Source: Shimia sp. SK013 (GTDB lineage: Bacteria > Pseudomonadota > Alphaproteobacteria > Rhodobacterales > Rhodobacteraceae). Taken from it: a stretch of 64,000 bases of DNA. The stretch's first letter is position 1; every line of letters begins with the position of its first letter. The position numbers and the translations under genes were made by a program. The notes beneath the pieces are model-generated. The model searched no databases, had not been told where the DNA came from, and was given only the letters and a program-made list of their open reading frames with translations. This document shows positions 44,407-52,907 of this stretch, piece after piece. Where the stretch lies: assembly GCF_001292625.1 (NCBI RefSeq), contig NZ_LAJH01000028.1:234914-298913 (forward strand), given 5' to 3'.

Positions 44407-45482
44407 TGTTCTATCGTGAAGCTGGCGATTTCAAAACAAACTACGCCGCGGACAACCAGACTTTCCCGATCAAAATTGATCGCAAAGGTTATTACTTGGT
44501 GCTGGCGTTTGCCTTCCTGGTGGTGCCGTTCCTGATCAACGATTACTGGGCGAACGCGATCCTGCTGCCGTTCCTGATCTACTCGATCGCGGCTATCGGC
44601 CTGAACATCCTTGTCGGCTATTGCGGACAGGTGTCGCTCGGTACCGGTGGTTTCATGGCGGTGGGGGCTTATGCCTGCTACAAATTCATGACTGGCTTTC
44701 CCGAGATCAACATATTCTTCCACGTGCTGCTATCGGGCGGTGTCACAGCCTTTGTTTGCGTGCTGTTTGGCTTGCCAAGCCTGCGCATCAAAGGCTTCTA
44801 CCTCGCGGTGGCCACACTGGCGGCACAGTTCTTCTTGGTGTGGCTCTTCAACCGCGTGCCGTGGTTCTACAACTACTCGGCGTCGGGTCAGATCAACGCC
44901 CCAGAACGCACCGTGTTCGGCTTTCCCGTGACCGGCCCCAACACCGAAGCATGGGCGGCTTATCTGTTCTGCCTCGTGTTTTTGGTGCTCAGCGCGCTGA
45001 TTGCCCGTAACCTGACGCGCGGCATGGCTGGCCGTAAATGGATGGCGATCCGCGACATGGACATCGCTGCTGAAATCATCGGGGTGAACCCGCTCAAGGC
45101 CAAGATCAGCGCCTTTGCGGTGTCCGGCTTCTTTGTCGGCATATCCGGCGCGCTGTTCTTCGCGCTTTATCTCGGCGCGGTAGAAGTTGGCGAAGTCTTT
45201 GGCATCACCAAATCGTTCCTCGTGCTCTTTATGATCATTATCGGTGGTCTGGGTTCGATCTTCGGCTCCTTCGCGGGCGCTGCCTTCCTCGTGCTGCTTC
45301 CTGTGGTGCTGAAGGTGGTTGGCGTAGACATGCTAGGCTGGCCCACAGACATCGTAGCGCACTTGCAGCTGGTGATTGTGGGTGGTCTGATCGTGGTGTT
45401 CCTGATCCTGGAGCCCCACGGCCTTGCCCAACTCTGGCGCGTGACAAAACAGAAACTGCGGCTGTGGCCCTTCCCGCACTAG
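44406..45482 (+). CDS. ABC transporter permease, LivM type (cluster 2)
   Basis: 358 aa, about ten hydrophobic segments. IAAIGLNILVGYCGQVSLGTGGFMAVGAYA is the LivM core; AGRKWMAIRDMDIAAEIIGVNPLKAK the coupling helix, and IGGLGSIFGSFAGA the end. A 35-residue soluble N-terminus precedes the first helix. It overlaps the small membrane-protein stop by one base. Confidence 0.95.
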   Translation: MFYREAGDFKTNYAADNQTFPIKIDRKGYYLVLAFAFLVVPFLINDYWANAILLPFLIYSIAAIGLNILVGYCGQVSLGTGGFMAVGAYACYKFMTGFPEINIFFHVLLSGGVTAFVCVLFGLPSLRIKGFYLAVATLAAQFFLVWLFNRVPWFYNYSASGQINAPERTVFGFPVTGPNTEAWAAYLFCLVFLVLSALIARNLTRGMAGRKWMAIRDMDIAAEIIGVNPLKAKISAFAVSGFFVGISGALFFALYLGAVEVGEVFGITKSFLVLFMIIIGGLGSIFGSFAGAAFLVLLPVVLKVVGVDMLGWPTDIVAHLQLVIVGGLIVVFLILEPHGLAQLWRVTKQKLRLWPFPH

Positions 45483-45503
45483 GCGGGGCCATGACCAACC
45501 ATT

Positions 45504-45523
45504 CCGAGACGGGGAGGTCTCGG
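45504..45523 (+). other. Intercistronic hairpin before the binding-protein gene
   Basis: CCGAGAC-GGGGAG-GTCTCGG, with a wider pair ATTCCGA (45501-45507) and TCGGAAT (45531-45537). Lies 22 bases after the LivM stop and 35 before the binding-protein ATG. Confidence 0.55.
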
Positions 45524-45558
45524 TTTGACATCGGAATAACCAAGGGAGGAAAGACCCG

Positions 45559-46842
45559 ATGAAGATGAAACTAGCAACAATGGCCGTGACAGCCGTGATG
45601 GCAGCGGCTCCGGCAATGGCGGACCTCGTGTTCCCATCACTGAGCTACCGCACTGGCCCATACGCCGCTGGCGGCATCCCTTTTGCGGATGGCTATGCCG
45701 ATTACTTCACGCTGCTGAACGAGCGTGACGGTGGCATCGGTGGTGTTCCAACACGTCTGTTGGAATGTGAAACCGGCTACAACACCGAAAAAGGTGTGGA
45801 ATGCTACGAATCCACCAAGGGCGAAGGCGCTCTGGTGTATCAACCGCTGTCCACCGGCATCACATATCAGCTGATCCCGAAAACCACTACGGACGGCATC
45901 CCGATGCACACCATGGGTTATGGTCGTACGTCTGCTGCCAACGGCGAAGTGTTCAGCCACACCTTTAACTATCCGGGCACATACTGGAACGGTGCGTCTG
46001 GCGCGATCAACTATCTGCTGGCTGAAAACGATGGCGACCTGAATGGTCACAAAGTTGCGCTGGTCTATCACAACTCTGCTTACGGCAAAGAGCCGATCCG
46101 CACGCTCGAAGAGCTGCAGAAGAAGCACGGTTTTGAACTGAGCCTTTTGCCTGTTGACCACCCCGGTCAGGAGCAGAAATCCCAGTGGCTGCAGATCCGT
46201 CGCGAAAAGCCTGACACAGTTCTGATGTGGGGCTGGGGCGTGATGAACCAGGTTGCCATTCAGGAAGCCGCGAACATCCGTTTCCCAATGGAAAACTTCA
46301 TTGGCATCTGGTGGTCCGGTGCAGAGCATGACGTTCTGTCCGCTGGCGACAAAGCCAACGGCTACAAAGCTCTGACATTCCACAATGTTGGTCGTGACTT
46401 CCCGATCTTTGCAGACATCCAGAAGCATGTTGTCGATACAGGCAAAGCAGCTGGTGCCGGCGATCAGGTTGGCAACGTTCTCTATAACCGTGGCATGTAC
46501 GCGGCGATGCTCGCAGCAGAAGCTGTGAAAACTGCTCAGGAAATCCACGGTGTAGCCGACATCAACGCAGCTCAGATGCGTGATGGTATGGAAGCTCTGT
46601 CGATCACCGAAGAGAAAATGGCCGGCCTCGGCATGCCGAACTTCGGTCCGTCTTTCGACGTGTCCTGTGAAAACCACGGCGGCCCCGGCCTCGTTGGTGT
46701 GACACAATGGGATGCAGCGAGCCAGACATGGTCGTTGATTTCTGACTTTGCTGCGACCGACATGGAAGTTATCGGCGCGCTGATCGCAGAAGATTCCGGT
46801 GCTTATGCAGCTGAAAACAAAATCGAAAACGCCTGTAACTAA
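45559..46842 (+). CDS. ABC transporter substrate-binding protein (HAAT-like, cluster 2)
   Basis: 427 aa. Signal peptide of about 21 residues ends AAAPAMA. The mature N-terminus SLSYRTGPYAAGGIPFADGYADYFTLLNE and four mature Cys (CETGYNTEKGVEC, FDVSCENHGG, ENACN) distinguish it from classical LivJ. The class with long loops and disulfides often binds aromatic or other carboxylates; the ligand here is unknown. AGGGAGGA lies ten bases before the ATG. The gene is bracketed by hairpins at 45504 and 46860. Confidence 0.9.
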   Translation: MKMKLATMAVTAVMAAAPAMADLVFPSLSYRTGPYAAGGIPFADGYADYFTLLNERDGGIGGVPTRLLECETGYNTEKGVECYESTKGEGALVYQPLSTGITYQLIPKTTTDGIPMHTMGYGRTSAANGEVFSHTFNYPGTYWNGASGAINYLLAENDGDLNGHKVALVYHNSAYGKEPIRTLEELQKKHGFELSLLPVDHPGQEQKSQWLQIRREKPDTVLMWGWGVMNQVAIQEAANIRFPMENFIGIWWSGAEHDVLSAGDKANGYKALTFHNVGRDFPIFADIQKHVVDTGKAAGAGDQVGNVLYNRGMYAAMLAAEAVKTAQEIHGVADINAAQMRDGMEALSITEEKMAGLGMPNFGPSFDVSCENHGGPGLVGVTQWDAASQTWSLISDFAATDMEVIGALIAEDSGAYAAENKIENACN

Positions 46843-46859
46843 GGCGCTTTGAAACGATC

Positions 46860-46884
46860 GTCCCGGCCGGATATCGGCCGGGAC
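46860..46884 (+). other. Hairpin after the binding-protein gene
   Basis: GTCCCGGCCG-GATAT-CGGCCGGGAC, ten pairs, 17 bases after the stop. No T-run, so partial termination or 3'-end protection of the binding-protein mRNA is likelier than a full terminator. Confidence 0.65.
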
Positions 46885-46915
46885 ACATCACCCCACGAGA
46901 CGAAAGACAACGCAC

Positions 46916-47734
46916 ATGCTTGACGCTGGTCGCACCGAAGAGACACTTCTTGAGGTCAACAACATCGAAGTGATCTACAACCACGTGATTCTCGTGCTCA
47001 AAGGCGTAAGCCTGAGCGTGCCCAAGGGCGGTATCACTGCCCTGCTGGGCGGCAACGGCGCGGGCAAAACCACGACACTCAAGGCGATTTCGAACCTGCT
47101 GCACTCCGAGCGCGGCGAAGTCACCAAAGGCACAATCACCTATCGCAACGAGCCCATCGCAGAACTGGATCCGGCGGCGCTTGTGAAAAAAGGTGTGATT
47201 CAGGTGATGGAAGGGCGTCACTGCTTTGAGCACCTGACTGTCGAAGAAAATCTGCTGACCGGCGCATATACCCGCACCGGGGGTCAGATCAACGCGGACC
47301 TCGAGATGGTCTACACCTATTTCCCACGCCTGAAAGAACGCCGCAAATCGCAGGCGGGCTATACCTCGGGTGGTGAGCAACAGATGGTCGCCCTTGGCCG
47401 CGCTCTAATGAGCAAACCGGAATGTATTCTGCTGGATGAACCGTCCATGGGTCTCGCACCGCAACTGGTCGAAGAGATCTTTGGCATCGTCAAAGACCTC
47501 AACGAGAAAGAAGGCGCGACCTTCCTGATTGCGGAACAGAACACCAACGTGGCGCTGCGCTTTGCACATTATGGTTATATTCTGGAATCCGGCCGTGTCG
47601 TTATGGACGGCCCAGCCGCCGAACTGCGCGAAAACCCCGATGTTAAAGAATTTTACCTCGGAATGTCTGAGGAAGGCCGAAAGTCGTTCCGCGACGTGCG
47701 CTCTTATCGTCGCCGCAAGCGTTGGCTGAGCTAA
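46916..47734 (+). CDS. ABC transporter ATPase, LivF type (cluster 2)
   Basis: 272 aa. Walker A is GGNGAGKTTTLK, signature YTSGGEQQMVALGRAL, Walker B ILLDEPSMGLAP, with IAEQNTNVAL replacing the H-loop as in LivF. The tail ends RSYRRRKRWLS, like the basic tail of LivF1. A CGGGCGC/GCGCCCG hairpin (47742-47763) follows within 10 bases. Confidence 0.95.
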   Translation: MLDAGRTEETLLEVNNIEVIYNHVILVLKGVSLSVPKGGITALLGGNGAGKTTTLKAISNLLHSERGEVTKGTITYRNEPIAELDPAALVKKGVIQVMEGRHCFEHLTVEENLLTGAYTRTGGQINADLEMVYTYFPRLKERRKSQAGYTSGGEQQMVALGRALMSKPECILLDEPSMGLAPQLVEEIFGIVKDLNEKEGATFLIAEQNTNVALRFAHYGYILESGRVVMDGPAAELRENPDVKEFYLGMSEEGRKSFRDVRSYRRRKRWLS

Positions 47735-47873
47735 GGCACTTCGGGCGCAATTGTTCGCGCCCGTACCGCCCACTCCGGGCTATCAATACTTCTTGTTCCG
47801 CGCGGTGATCGCAGGCGCGGTACGTTCTCTATTTGCCGCTCGAAACGCGGCTTGTGACACAAAGGATGGCACC

Positions 47874-49094
47874 ATGAGCCGCTTTTTTGACGAGTTGGAA
47901 ACCCGCAGCGCCGACCAGCGCGCCGCAGATTTGGCCGAGGCCTTGCCGCGACAGATCACCCGCGCAATGGCGCTGCCCGGATATGTAAACGCTTTTGGCG
48001 ATGTTGATCCGGCGTCAATCGCTTCACCCGAGTCGCTCGCGTCTTTGCCGGTGTTGCGCAAATCCGAACTGGGCGCAGCGCAAAAAGCCAACGGTCCCCT
48101 TGGGGGCTTTGCCGACCTGAAGAACCCGAACCTTGTGCATGTGTTTCAGTCGCCCGGCCCAATTTATGAACCCGGCGGCCACACATCCGATTGGTTCCGC
48201 TTTGGTCGCGTGTTGCATGCTGTCGGCATCGGTGCGGACGACATTGTGCAGAACTGCTTTTCCTACCATCTGACACCTGCGGGTATGATGTTTGAAAGTG
48301 GCGCCCGCGCTGTGGGCGCCAAGGTTCTGCCTGCTGGTGTCGGTCAAACGGAAATGCAGGTCCGCGCGGCGGCAGATATTGGCACCACCGCCTATGCCGG
48401 CACGCCCGATTACCTCAAAATTATCCTCGATAAGGCCGAAGAGATGGGCGAAAAGCTCGCCATCACCAAAGCCACCGTTGGCGGCGGCGCGCTGTTCCCG
48501 TCCTTGCGTCAGGAATACGCCGATCGCGGTATCAAGTGTTTGCAAGGCTATGGCACCGCCGATCTGGGCTCGATCGCCTATGAATCCGACGCCATGGAAG
48601 GCATGATTATCGACGATGGTGTGATCGTTGAAATCGTCACACCCGGCACCGGCACGCCTGTTGTGCCGGGCGAGGTTGGCGAAGTCGTCGTCACCACACT
48701 TAACGCTGATTATCCTCTCATCCGTTTTGCCACCGGCGACCTCTCCGCCGTCCTTCCCGGGCAAAGCCCTTGTGGGCGGACGAACATGCGCATCAAAGGG
48801 TGGATGGGCCGTGCCGATCAGACCGCCAAGATCAAAGGCATGTTTGTCCGCCCCGAGCAGGTCGCCGCTCTCGTGGCGAAACACGACGAAGTCACCAAAG
48901 CGCGCGTGATTGCCACCCGCGCGGGCGAGATGGATGTGATGACCGTGCAGATCGAATCGCCGGCCGGCACCGTCGACGCCTATGGCGCCTCGGTTGCGGA
49001 CGCGCTGAAACTCAAAGGCCAGATCGAGATCGTCGCCCCAGGTAGTCTGCCCAAAGACGGCATCGTGATCGAAGACCAACGCAAATACGACTGA
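47874..49094 (+). CDS. Phenylacetate-CoA ligase-like AMP-binding protein with altered P-loop
   Basis: 406 aa, PaaK-like length. The C-terminal half is standard: CLQGYGTADLGSIAYE, VVPGEVGEVVVTTLNADYPLIRFATGDLS, GRADQTAKIKGMFVRPEQV. But at the usual SSGTTGKP phosphate loop the sequence reads VFQSPGPIYEPGGHTSDW, so the canonical Ser/Thr-Gly loop is missing. This could be a variant adenylating enzyme or a non-catalytic paralogue. ATG at 47874 follows AAAGGATG. Last gene of the cluster, with a terminator at 49141. Confidence 0.85.
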   Translation: MSRFFDELETRSADQRAADLAEALPRQITRAMALPGYVNAFGDVDPASIASPESLASLPVLRKSELGAAQKANGPLGGFADLKNPNLVHVFQSPGPIYEPGGHTSDWFRFGRVLHAVGIGADDIVQNCFSYHLTPAGMMFESGARAVGAKVLPAGVGQTEMQVRAAADIGTTAYAGTPDYLKIILDKAEEMGEKLAITKATVGGGALFPSLRQEYADRGIKCLQGYGTADLGSIAYESDAMEGMIIDDGVIVEIVTPGTGTPVVPGEVGEVVVTTLNADYPLIRFATGDLSAVLPGQSPCGRTNMRIKGWMGRADQTAKIKGMFVRPEQVAALVAKHDEVTKARVIATRAGEMDVMTVQIESPAGTVDAYGASVADALKLKGQIEIVAPGSLPKDGIVIEDQRKYD

Positions 49095-49140
49095 AATATT
49101 CCCGAGACCCGGCGCGGAGCATGAGCCGCGCCGCGACTGG

Positions 49141-49169
49141 CCCGCCCTGAAAACGGGGCGGGTCTTTTT
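49141..49169 (+). terminator. Intrinsic terminator of the transport/ligase operon 2
   Basis: CCCGCCC-TGAAAACG-GGGCGGG followed by TCTTTTT, 46 bases past the PaaK-like stop. Confidence 0.88.
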
Positions 49170-49234
49170 GTGTTTGGACGAATAGGTCTGTGCTGGGCTA
49201 AGTTGGTAACAATTCCCCAAAAGGAGGACCCGAG

Positions 49235-49537
49235 ATGACCCGCCTCGCTTTGATTGCCGTTTTTGCCATCACGCTCATGTCCGGCGCCGCCATGCATGCC
49301 AATGCACAGCAGGAGCGTCTGATACCGCTGATAGACGGGCGTACGTGTTGGACCGAGACTTCAAAGCGTTGCTTTCGCTACAACGAAGGACGCCGATCCG
49401 CCACGCGGTCTGGATTTGGCAACGTGCGAGTGCCTGCCGATCTTGAGGTAAAACCCGGCTACATCACCGAGGGCGGCTTTGTGGCGATCGAGCGGGCCAT
49501 CAGCAAACAAGTCGGCGGGCAGGCCTTCGGACGTTAA
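49235..49537 (+). CDS. Small secreted protein, paralogue 1
   Basis: 100 aa. A Sec signal peptide covers ~24 residues (ends MHANAQQ). The mature part shares with the next gene QERLIPLIDGRTCW, a second Cys in KRCFRYN, then KPGYITEGGFVAIERAISKQ. The two Cys of TCWTETSKRC probably form a disulfide loop. I do not recognise a family. AGGAGGACC lies before the ATG. It is the upstream member of a tandem pair. Confidence 0.82.
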   Translation: MTRLALIAVFAITLMSGAAMHANAQQERLIPLIDGRTCWTETSKRCFRYNEGRRSATRSGFGNVRVPADLEVKPGYITEGGFVAIERAISKQVGGQAFGR

Positions 49538-49703
49538 AGCCGTATCGCACGGTGTCGATGGCATCCCCGTCGCAAAATGTGTTCGTTCTCTCTTACGTTT
49601 GCCGCAAGCAACCGACCGCGTTTGGCGGACCTCTTGATTTTGTGTTTAGACCAAAGGACGTTCTGCTGCGTAGTCTTATAAAACCAGCAATAGGAGCCTC
49701 CGA

Positions 49704-50003
49704 ATGGTCTTTAAACCCCTCACTGCGTGCGCTTGTGTTGCGGCGCTGTCGCTGTTGGTCGCGCCGGTGCCCGCGGCCTCGCAATCCGAAAGACTGATTC
49801 CATTGATCGACGGCCGCACCTGTTGGGCCGAAGGGTCACTCCGCTGTTTCCGCTATTCGGCAAGCAGTCGTCGTGCGCACAGGGCAGGGTTTCGGCCAGT
49901 TATCATTCCACCTGAAATGGAGGCAAAGCCGGGGTTCATCTCCGAAAGCGCCTTCATTCAGGTAGAGCGCGCCATCAACAAGCAGACTGGCGGCAACCGG
50001 TAA
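49704..50003 (+). CDS. Small secreted protein, paralogue 2
   Basis: 99 aa. Signal peptide of about 25 residues (ends PAAS). Mature part SERLIPLIDGRTCWAEGSLRCFRY, then KPGFISESAFIQVERAINKQTGG, so it is about half identical to the gene upstream, including the two Cys. TAGGAGCC precedes the ATG. The 166 bases between the pair contain no ORF I support but have a TATAAA, so it may have its own promoter. Confidence 0.82.
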   Translation: MVFKPLTACACVAALSLLVAPVPAASQSERLIPLIDGRTCWAEGSLRCFRYSASSRRAHRAGFRPVIIPPEMEAKPGFISESAFIQVERAINKQTGGNR

Positions 50004-50024
50004 GGAGAAGGCGACATCAAACGC

Positions 50025-50047
50025 AAAAAACCGCCCCACGGGGCGGC
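50025..50047 (-). terminator. Intrinsic terminator of rpmJ
   Basis: CCGCCC-CACG-GGGCGG (50031-50046), followed on the minus strand by six T. It is about 45 bases past the rpmJ stop. Confidence 0.85.
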
Positions 50048-50088
50048 TCTTCAGCTCTGCAATCAGACGGGCCAAAAAGCCCAGTCAA

Positions 50089-50214
50089 TCAGCCCTGACG
50101 CGCTTTGAAACGACGCTGGGTCTTGTTGATCACGTATACACGGCCCTTGCGGCGCACAATGCGGCAGTCGCGGTGCCGGTTCTTGAGCGAACGGAGCGAG
50201 TTTTTGACTTTCAT
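50089..50214 (-). CDS. rpmJ: 50S ribosomal protein bL36 (zinc-free, YkgO-type)
   Basis: 41 aa, [20 protein letters not shown] then [21 protein letters not shown]. The classical zinc-ligand set (CX2C...CX12H) is missing and only one Cys remains, as in the type-B (YkgO) form that most alphaproteobacteria use as their only bL36. AAAGG precedes the ATG at 50212-50214. A longer in-frame reading upstream is rejected. Confidence 0.95.
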   Translation of the reverse strand: MKVKNSLRSLKNRHRDCRIVRRKGRVYVINKTQRRFKARQG

Positions 50215-50293
50215 AGCCTTTATCCTCATGTCGCGGCGCGGCGTGCGCCTCTGGGTTGCGGGTGCTTCGACCTCGGTCAAAGCGATGAATTCA

Positions 50294-50368
50294 TGGTGGG
50301 CGATACTGGGATCGAACCAGTGACCCCTTCGATGTCAACGAAGTGCTCTACCGCTGAGCTAATCACCC
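50294..50368 (-). tRNA. tRNA-Val (anticodon GAC)
   Basis: 75 bases with an encoded CCA end. The acceptor pairs GGGTGAT with ATCGCCC (one T-G pair). D-arm GCTC-AGCGGTA-GAGC, anticodon stem CTTCG/CGAAG around TTGACAT (anticodon GAC), T-arm ACTGG-TTCGATC-CCAGT. It reads GUC and, by wobble, GUU valine codons. Upstream (50385-50422) are two overlapping GC hairpins of unknown role. Confidence 0.97.
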
Positions 50369-50512
50369 ATCCGACACATCCCATGCCCCCCAACAAAAGG
50401 GGGCGCGGAAAAAAACCGCGCCGGTAGCGGGTCTATAAAAGGAGTCGGCGGGGGGATCAAGGGCTTTCCGCCCATATAATTTTGTGCCTATATTTTTGTG
50501 ACAGGAGACGCA

Positions 50513-51379
50513 ATGCAGCAAGCCCCGTTTACAGTTCACGCGCCCGAGACGCGCGATTCCGCGGTGGTGTTTGCTTCTCCCCACAGTGGCCGTCAGTACC
50601 CGGACTGGTTCGTCAGCCAGTCGCTTTTGGATAGCCACGCCATTCGGTCCTCCGAAGACGCTTTTGTGGATGATTTGTTTGACTGTGCGCCGGCTTTTGG
50701 TGCGCCTTTGCTTGTTGCCCACGCACCGCGCGCCTTTCTCGATCTGAACCGCGCTGCGGATGAACTTGACCCGGCGCTGATCGAAGGTGTGCGCAAATTC
50801 AATCACAATCCGCGCGTTGCCTCCGGACTTGGTGTTATTCCCCGAGTCGTGGCCAATGGGCGACCCATTTATTATGGCAAGATGACCCTTGCCGAAGCCG
50901 GGGCCCGCATCGACTCCTATTGGCGGCCATATCACGAGGCCCTGCAATCATTGCTGAACGAGTCCCGCGCCGCCTTTGGCAACGCGATTCTGGTGGACTG
51001 CCATTCCATGCCACGCGAGGCGGTCTCCGCGTCCCTGCGCCCGGATATTCGACGCCCCGAGATTGTGATCGGGGATCGGTTCGGCGCGGCAGCGCATTGC
51101 GAAATTGTCGAAGAGATCGTCGCAGCATTTGAGGCCGAGGGCTTTGTCGTGGCGCGCAACGCGCCATTTGCAGGCGCATATGTGACCCAGGCTTATGGAC
51201 GACCTGCGCGAAGACAGCACGCCATTCAGGTGGAAATTGACCGCTCTCTTTATATGGATGAGGCCACTATCACGCCGCACGACGGTTTTAAGCCCTTCAA
51301 AGCCCGCCTGGCGAATGTGATCGCGGACATCACGGCGATTGGTCGTCCAGCGCAGGCGTTGCCGCTGGCTGCAGAATAA
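50513..51379 (+). CDS. N-formylglutamate amidohydrolase-family protein
   Basis: 288 aa. Family motifs SPHSGRQYPDWF (residues ~22-33), HAPRAFLDLNR, ILVDCHSMPRE (metal His) and the C-terminal QVEIDRSLYMDE are present. Members hydrolyse N-formylglutamate in histidine degradation, but no hut genes are nearby, so the substrate is open. ATG at 50513 follows AGGAGACG; a GTG five codons earlier is less likely. Confidence 0.9.
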   Translation: MQQAPFTVHAPETRDSAVVFASPHSGRQYPDWFVSQSLLDSHAIRSSEDAFVDDLFDCAPAFGAPLLVAHAPRAFLDLNRAADELDPALIEGVRKFNHNPRVASGLGVIPRVVANGRPIYYGKMTLAEAGARIDSYWRPYHEALQSLLNESRAAFGNAILVDCHSMPREAVSASLRPDIRRPEIVIGDRFGAAAHCEIVEEIVAAFEAEGFVVARNAPFAGAYVTQAYGRPARRQHAIQVEIDRSLYMDEATITPHDGFKPFKARLANVIADITAIGRPAQALPLAAE

Positions 51380-51464
51380 CAATCGGCACCTCTCAGGGCT
51401 CTATGTCTTTGAAAATGAGGTGCACCGTCTTAGATTCCGGTAACCAAATCTGAGGGCCGCTCCA

Positions 51465-52415
51465 ATGGACAGCACAACCGTGAAAAAGCTCGAATCCCGC
51501 TCAATGACGCTGGCGATGGCGGGGAGTCTGTTTATGGGGGCTGCCGGCGTGTTGGCGGCCATACTGTCCAATTCCACGGCCATCCTGATGGATGGTATGT
51601 TTTCGATCATCGCCTTGGTGTCGGCTCTGATCGGGCGCAAGATTGGCCAGAACGCCGGCGCGGCACCGGATCGTTTTCGCCCTCTTGGTTATGCGGCCGA
51701 TGAAGCAGTGTTCGTGACCTTCCGTTCGCTTTCGCTGATTGGTTTGATCCTGTTTGCCGCCGGCTCTGCGGCGATGAACATCTATAATTACCTGAACGGA
51801 GCGCCAATCGCACAACTGAATTATGAACCAATGCTGGCATATTTTATTGTGGTCAGCGTTACTTGTTTTGCGCTGTGGCGCGTACACAAACGGACTTGGG
51901 CAAAAACTGGAAAAGTCAGCGAAATCCTTAACCTGGAATCCAAAGCGGCCTTTATAGATGGCGCCTTGACCGTTGGTACGGCGATTGGTCTCGGGATTAT
52001 CTATTTTTTCGGTGATGGAGTGCTCGCGCCGATTGCCCCGATCGGCGATTCTATTGTGGTTTTTGCCTTGTGTTTGTTGGCCGTTGGTCAAGTGTGGCGT
52101 GATCTTGGGTCGGGTATGGGAGAGTTGCTTGGCGTCACTGCAAAGCCGGAAATCTATGCAAAAGTGCGTCGCGCCTTGCGCCCAAGCACAGCCAATTTGT
52201 CAGGTGCGGTTTTGGATGTGTCCGTCGTCAAGCTCGGGCGGACCTACACCGTCAGCGTGTACTACAATCCGCAACAGCCCATCGCAGCAGAAGAGGTCGA
52301 CCGCCTTAATCTCGAAATGCTGGCAAACGTGCGTGCGATCCTGCCGGGTGCGGATGTGTTGTTGTGTATTTCGCAATATGCCCGAAGCTGGCCCGAAGGA
52401 TTGGTTCCGGATTAA
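51465..52415 (+). CDS. Cation diffusion facilitator-type transporter
   Basis: 316 aa. About six hydrophobic segments, then a cytoplasmic ferredoxin-like tail (residues ~220-310, TVSVYYNPQQPI and EEVDRLNLEMLANVRAILP). Usual CDF metal ligands in TM2 (D/H-x3-D) and TM5 (H-x3-D) are only partly visible: TM2 has LMDGMFS and TM5 AAFIDGALT, with the histidine missing. The metal and even transport activity are therefore uncertain. Confidence 0.85.
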   Translation: MDSTTVKKLESRSMTLAMAGSLFMGAAGVLAAILSNSTAILMDGMFSIIALVSALIGRKIGQNAGAAPDRFRPLGYAADEAVFVTFRSLSLIGLILFAAGSAAMNIYNYLNGAPIAQLNYEPMLAYFIVVSVTCFALWRVHKRTWAKTGKVSEILNLESKAAFIDGALTVGTAIGLGIIYFFGDGVLAPIAPIGDSIVVFALCLLAVGQVWRDLGSGMGELLGVTAKPEIYAKVRRALRPSTANLSGAVLDVSVVKLGRTYTVSVYYNPQQPIAAEEVDRLNLEMLANVRAILPGADVLLCISQYARSWPEGLVPD

Positions 52416-52433
52416 GCTGGGGCAGGGGTCAAA

Positions 52434-52898
52434 TCACAGGCCCTTCTCCAAATAAACCAATGGCACGCCAAGGCCCTCGACGTCGCCAAACCGAATCTCT
52501 TGCCACCCGGCCTTGTCGTAAAACTGCCGGGCTTGAGAATTGGCTGTGAAGGTCTCCAGCCTCGCAGATCTATATCCGCGCGCGGCGATTGCATCCTCGG
52601 CATGGGCCAAAAGGTGTGACCCCACGCCATCGCGCTGTTGGTCCAGCCGCGTCATCAGCAGATGCACCAGATCGTCGAAACATACCACAAACCCAAGAAT
52701 GACGTCTTCGACTTCGGCTACGACAAGGTGTGTCAGGTTCCGCGTAATCTCGCCATTTGCGTCGCCGCTGTTGATGTAGCCGTCGACCATCTCCTGCCCC
52801 AGAAAGGGCGTGTACCGGACCCGGATCACCTCCTGTGCAAGCGTACATAATTGGTCGACGTCGTCCGGGCGGGCAGGGCGAAGAGTGCAATCAGTCAC
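52434..52898 (-). CDS. GNAT-family N-acetyltransferase
   Basis: 154 aa. LRPARPDDVDQLCTLA opens a GNAT fold; acetyl-CoA loop RDGVGSHLLAHAEDAI and the motif B region LETFTANSQARQFYDKAGWQEI follow. The acceptor is unknown. It is 9 bases from dinB on the same strand, so it is probably co-transcribed. Convergent with the CDF transporter. Confidence 0.92.
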   Translation of the reverse strand: MTDCTLRPARPDDVDQLCTLAQEVIRVRYTPFLGQEMVDGYINSGDANGEITRNLTHLVVAEVEDVILGFVVCFDDLVHLLMTRLDQQRDGVGSHLLAHAEDAIAARGYRSARLETFTANSQARQFYDKAGWQEIRFGDVEGLGVPLVYLEKGL

Positions 52899-52907
52899 AA
52901 TAAGCCC

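Noticed and set aside
50385..50422. Overlapping GC hairpins upstream of tRNA-Val
   Set aside because: No T-run or known motif; could be simple palindromic GC sequence.
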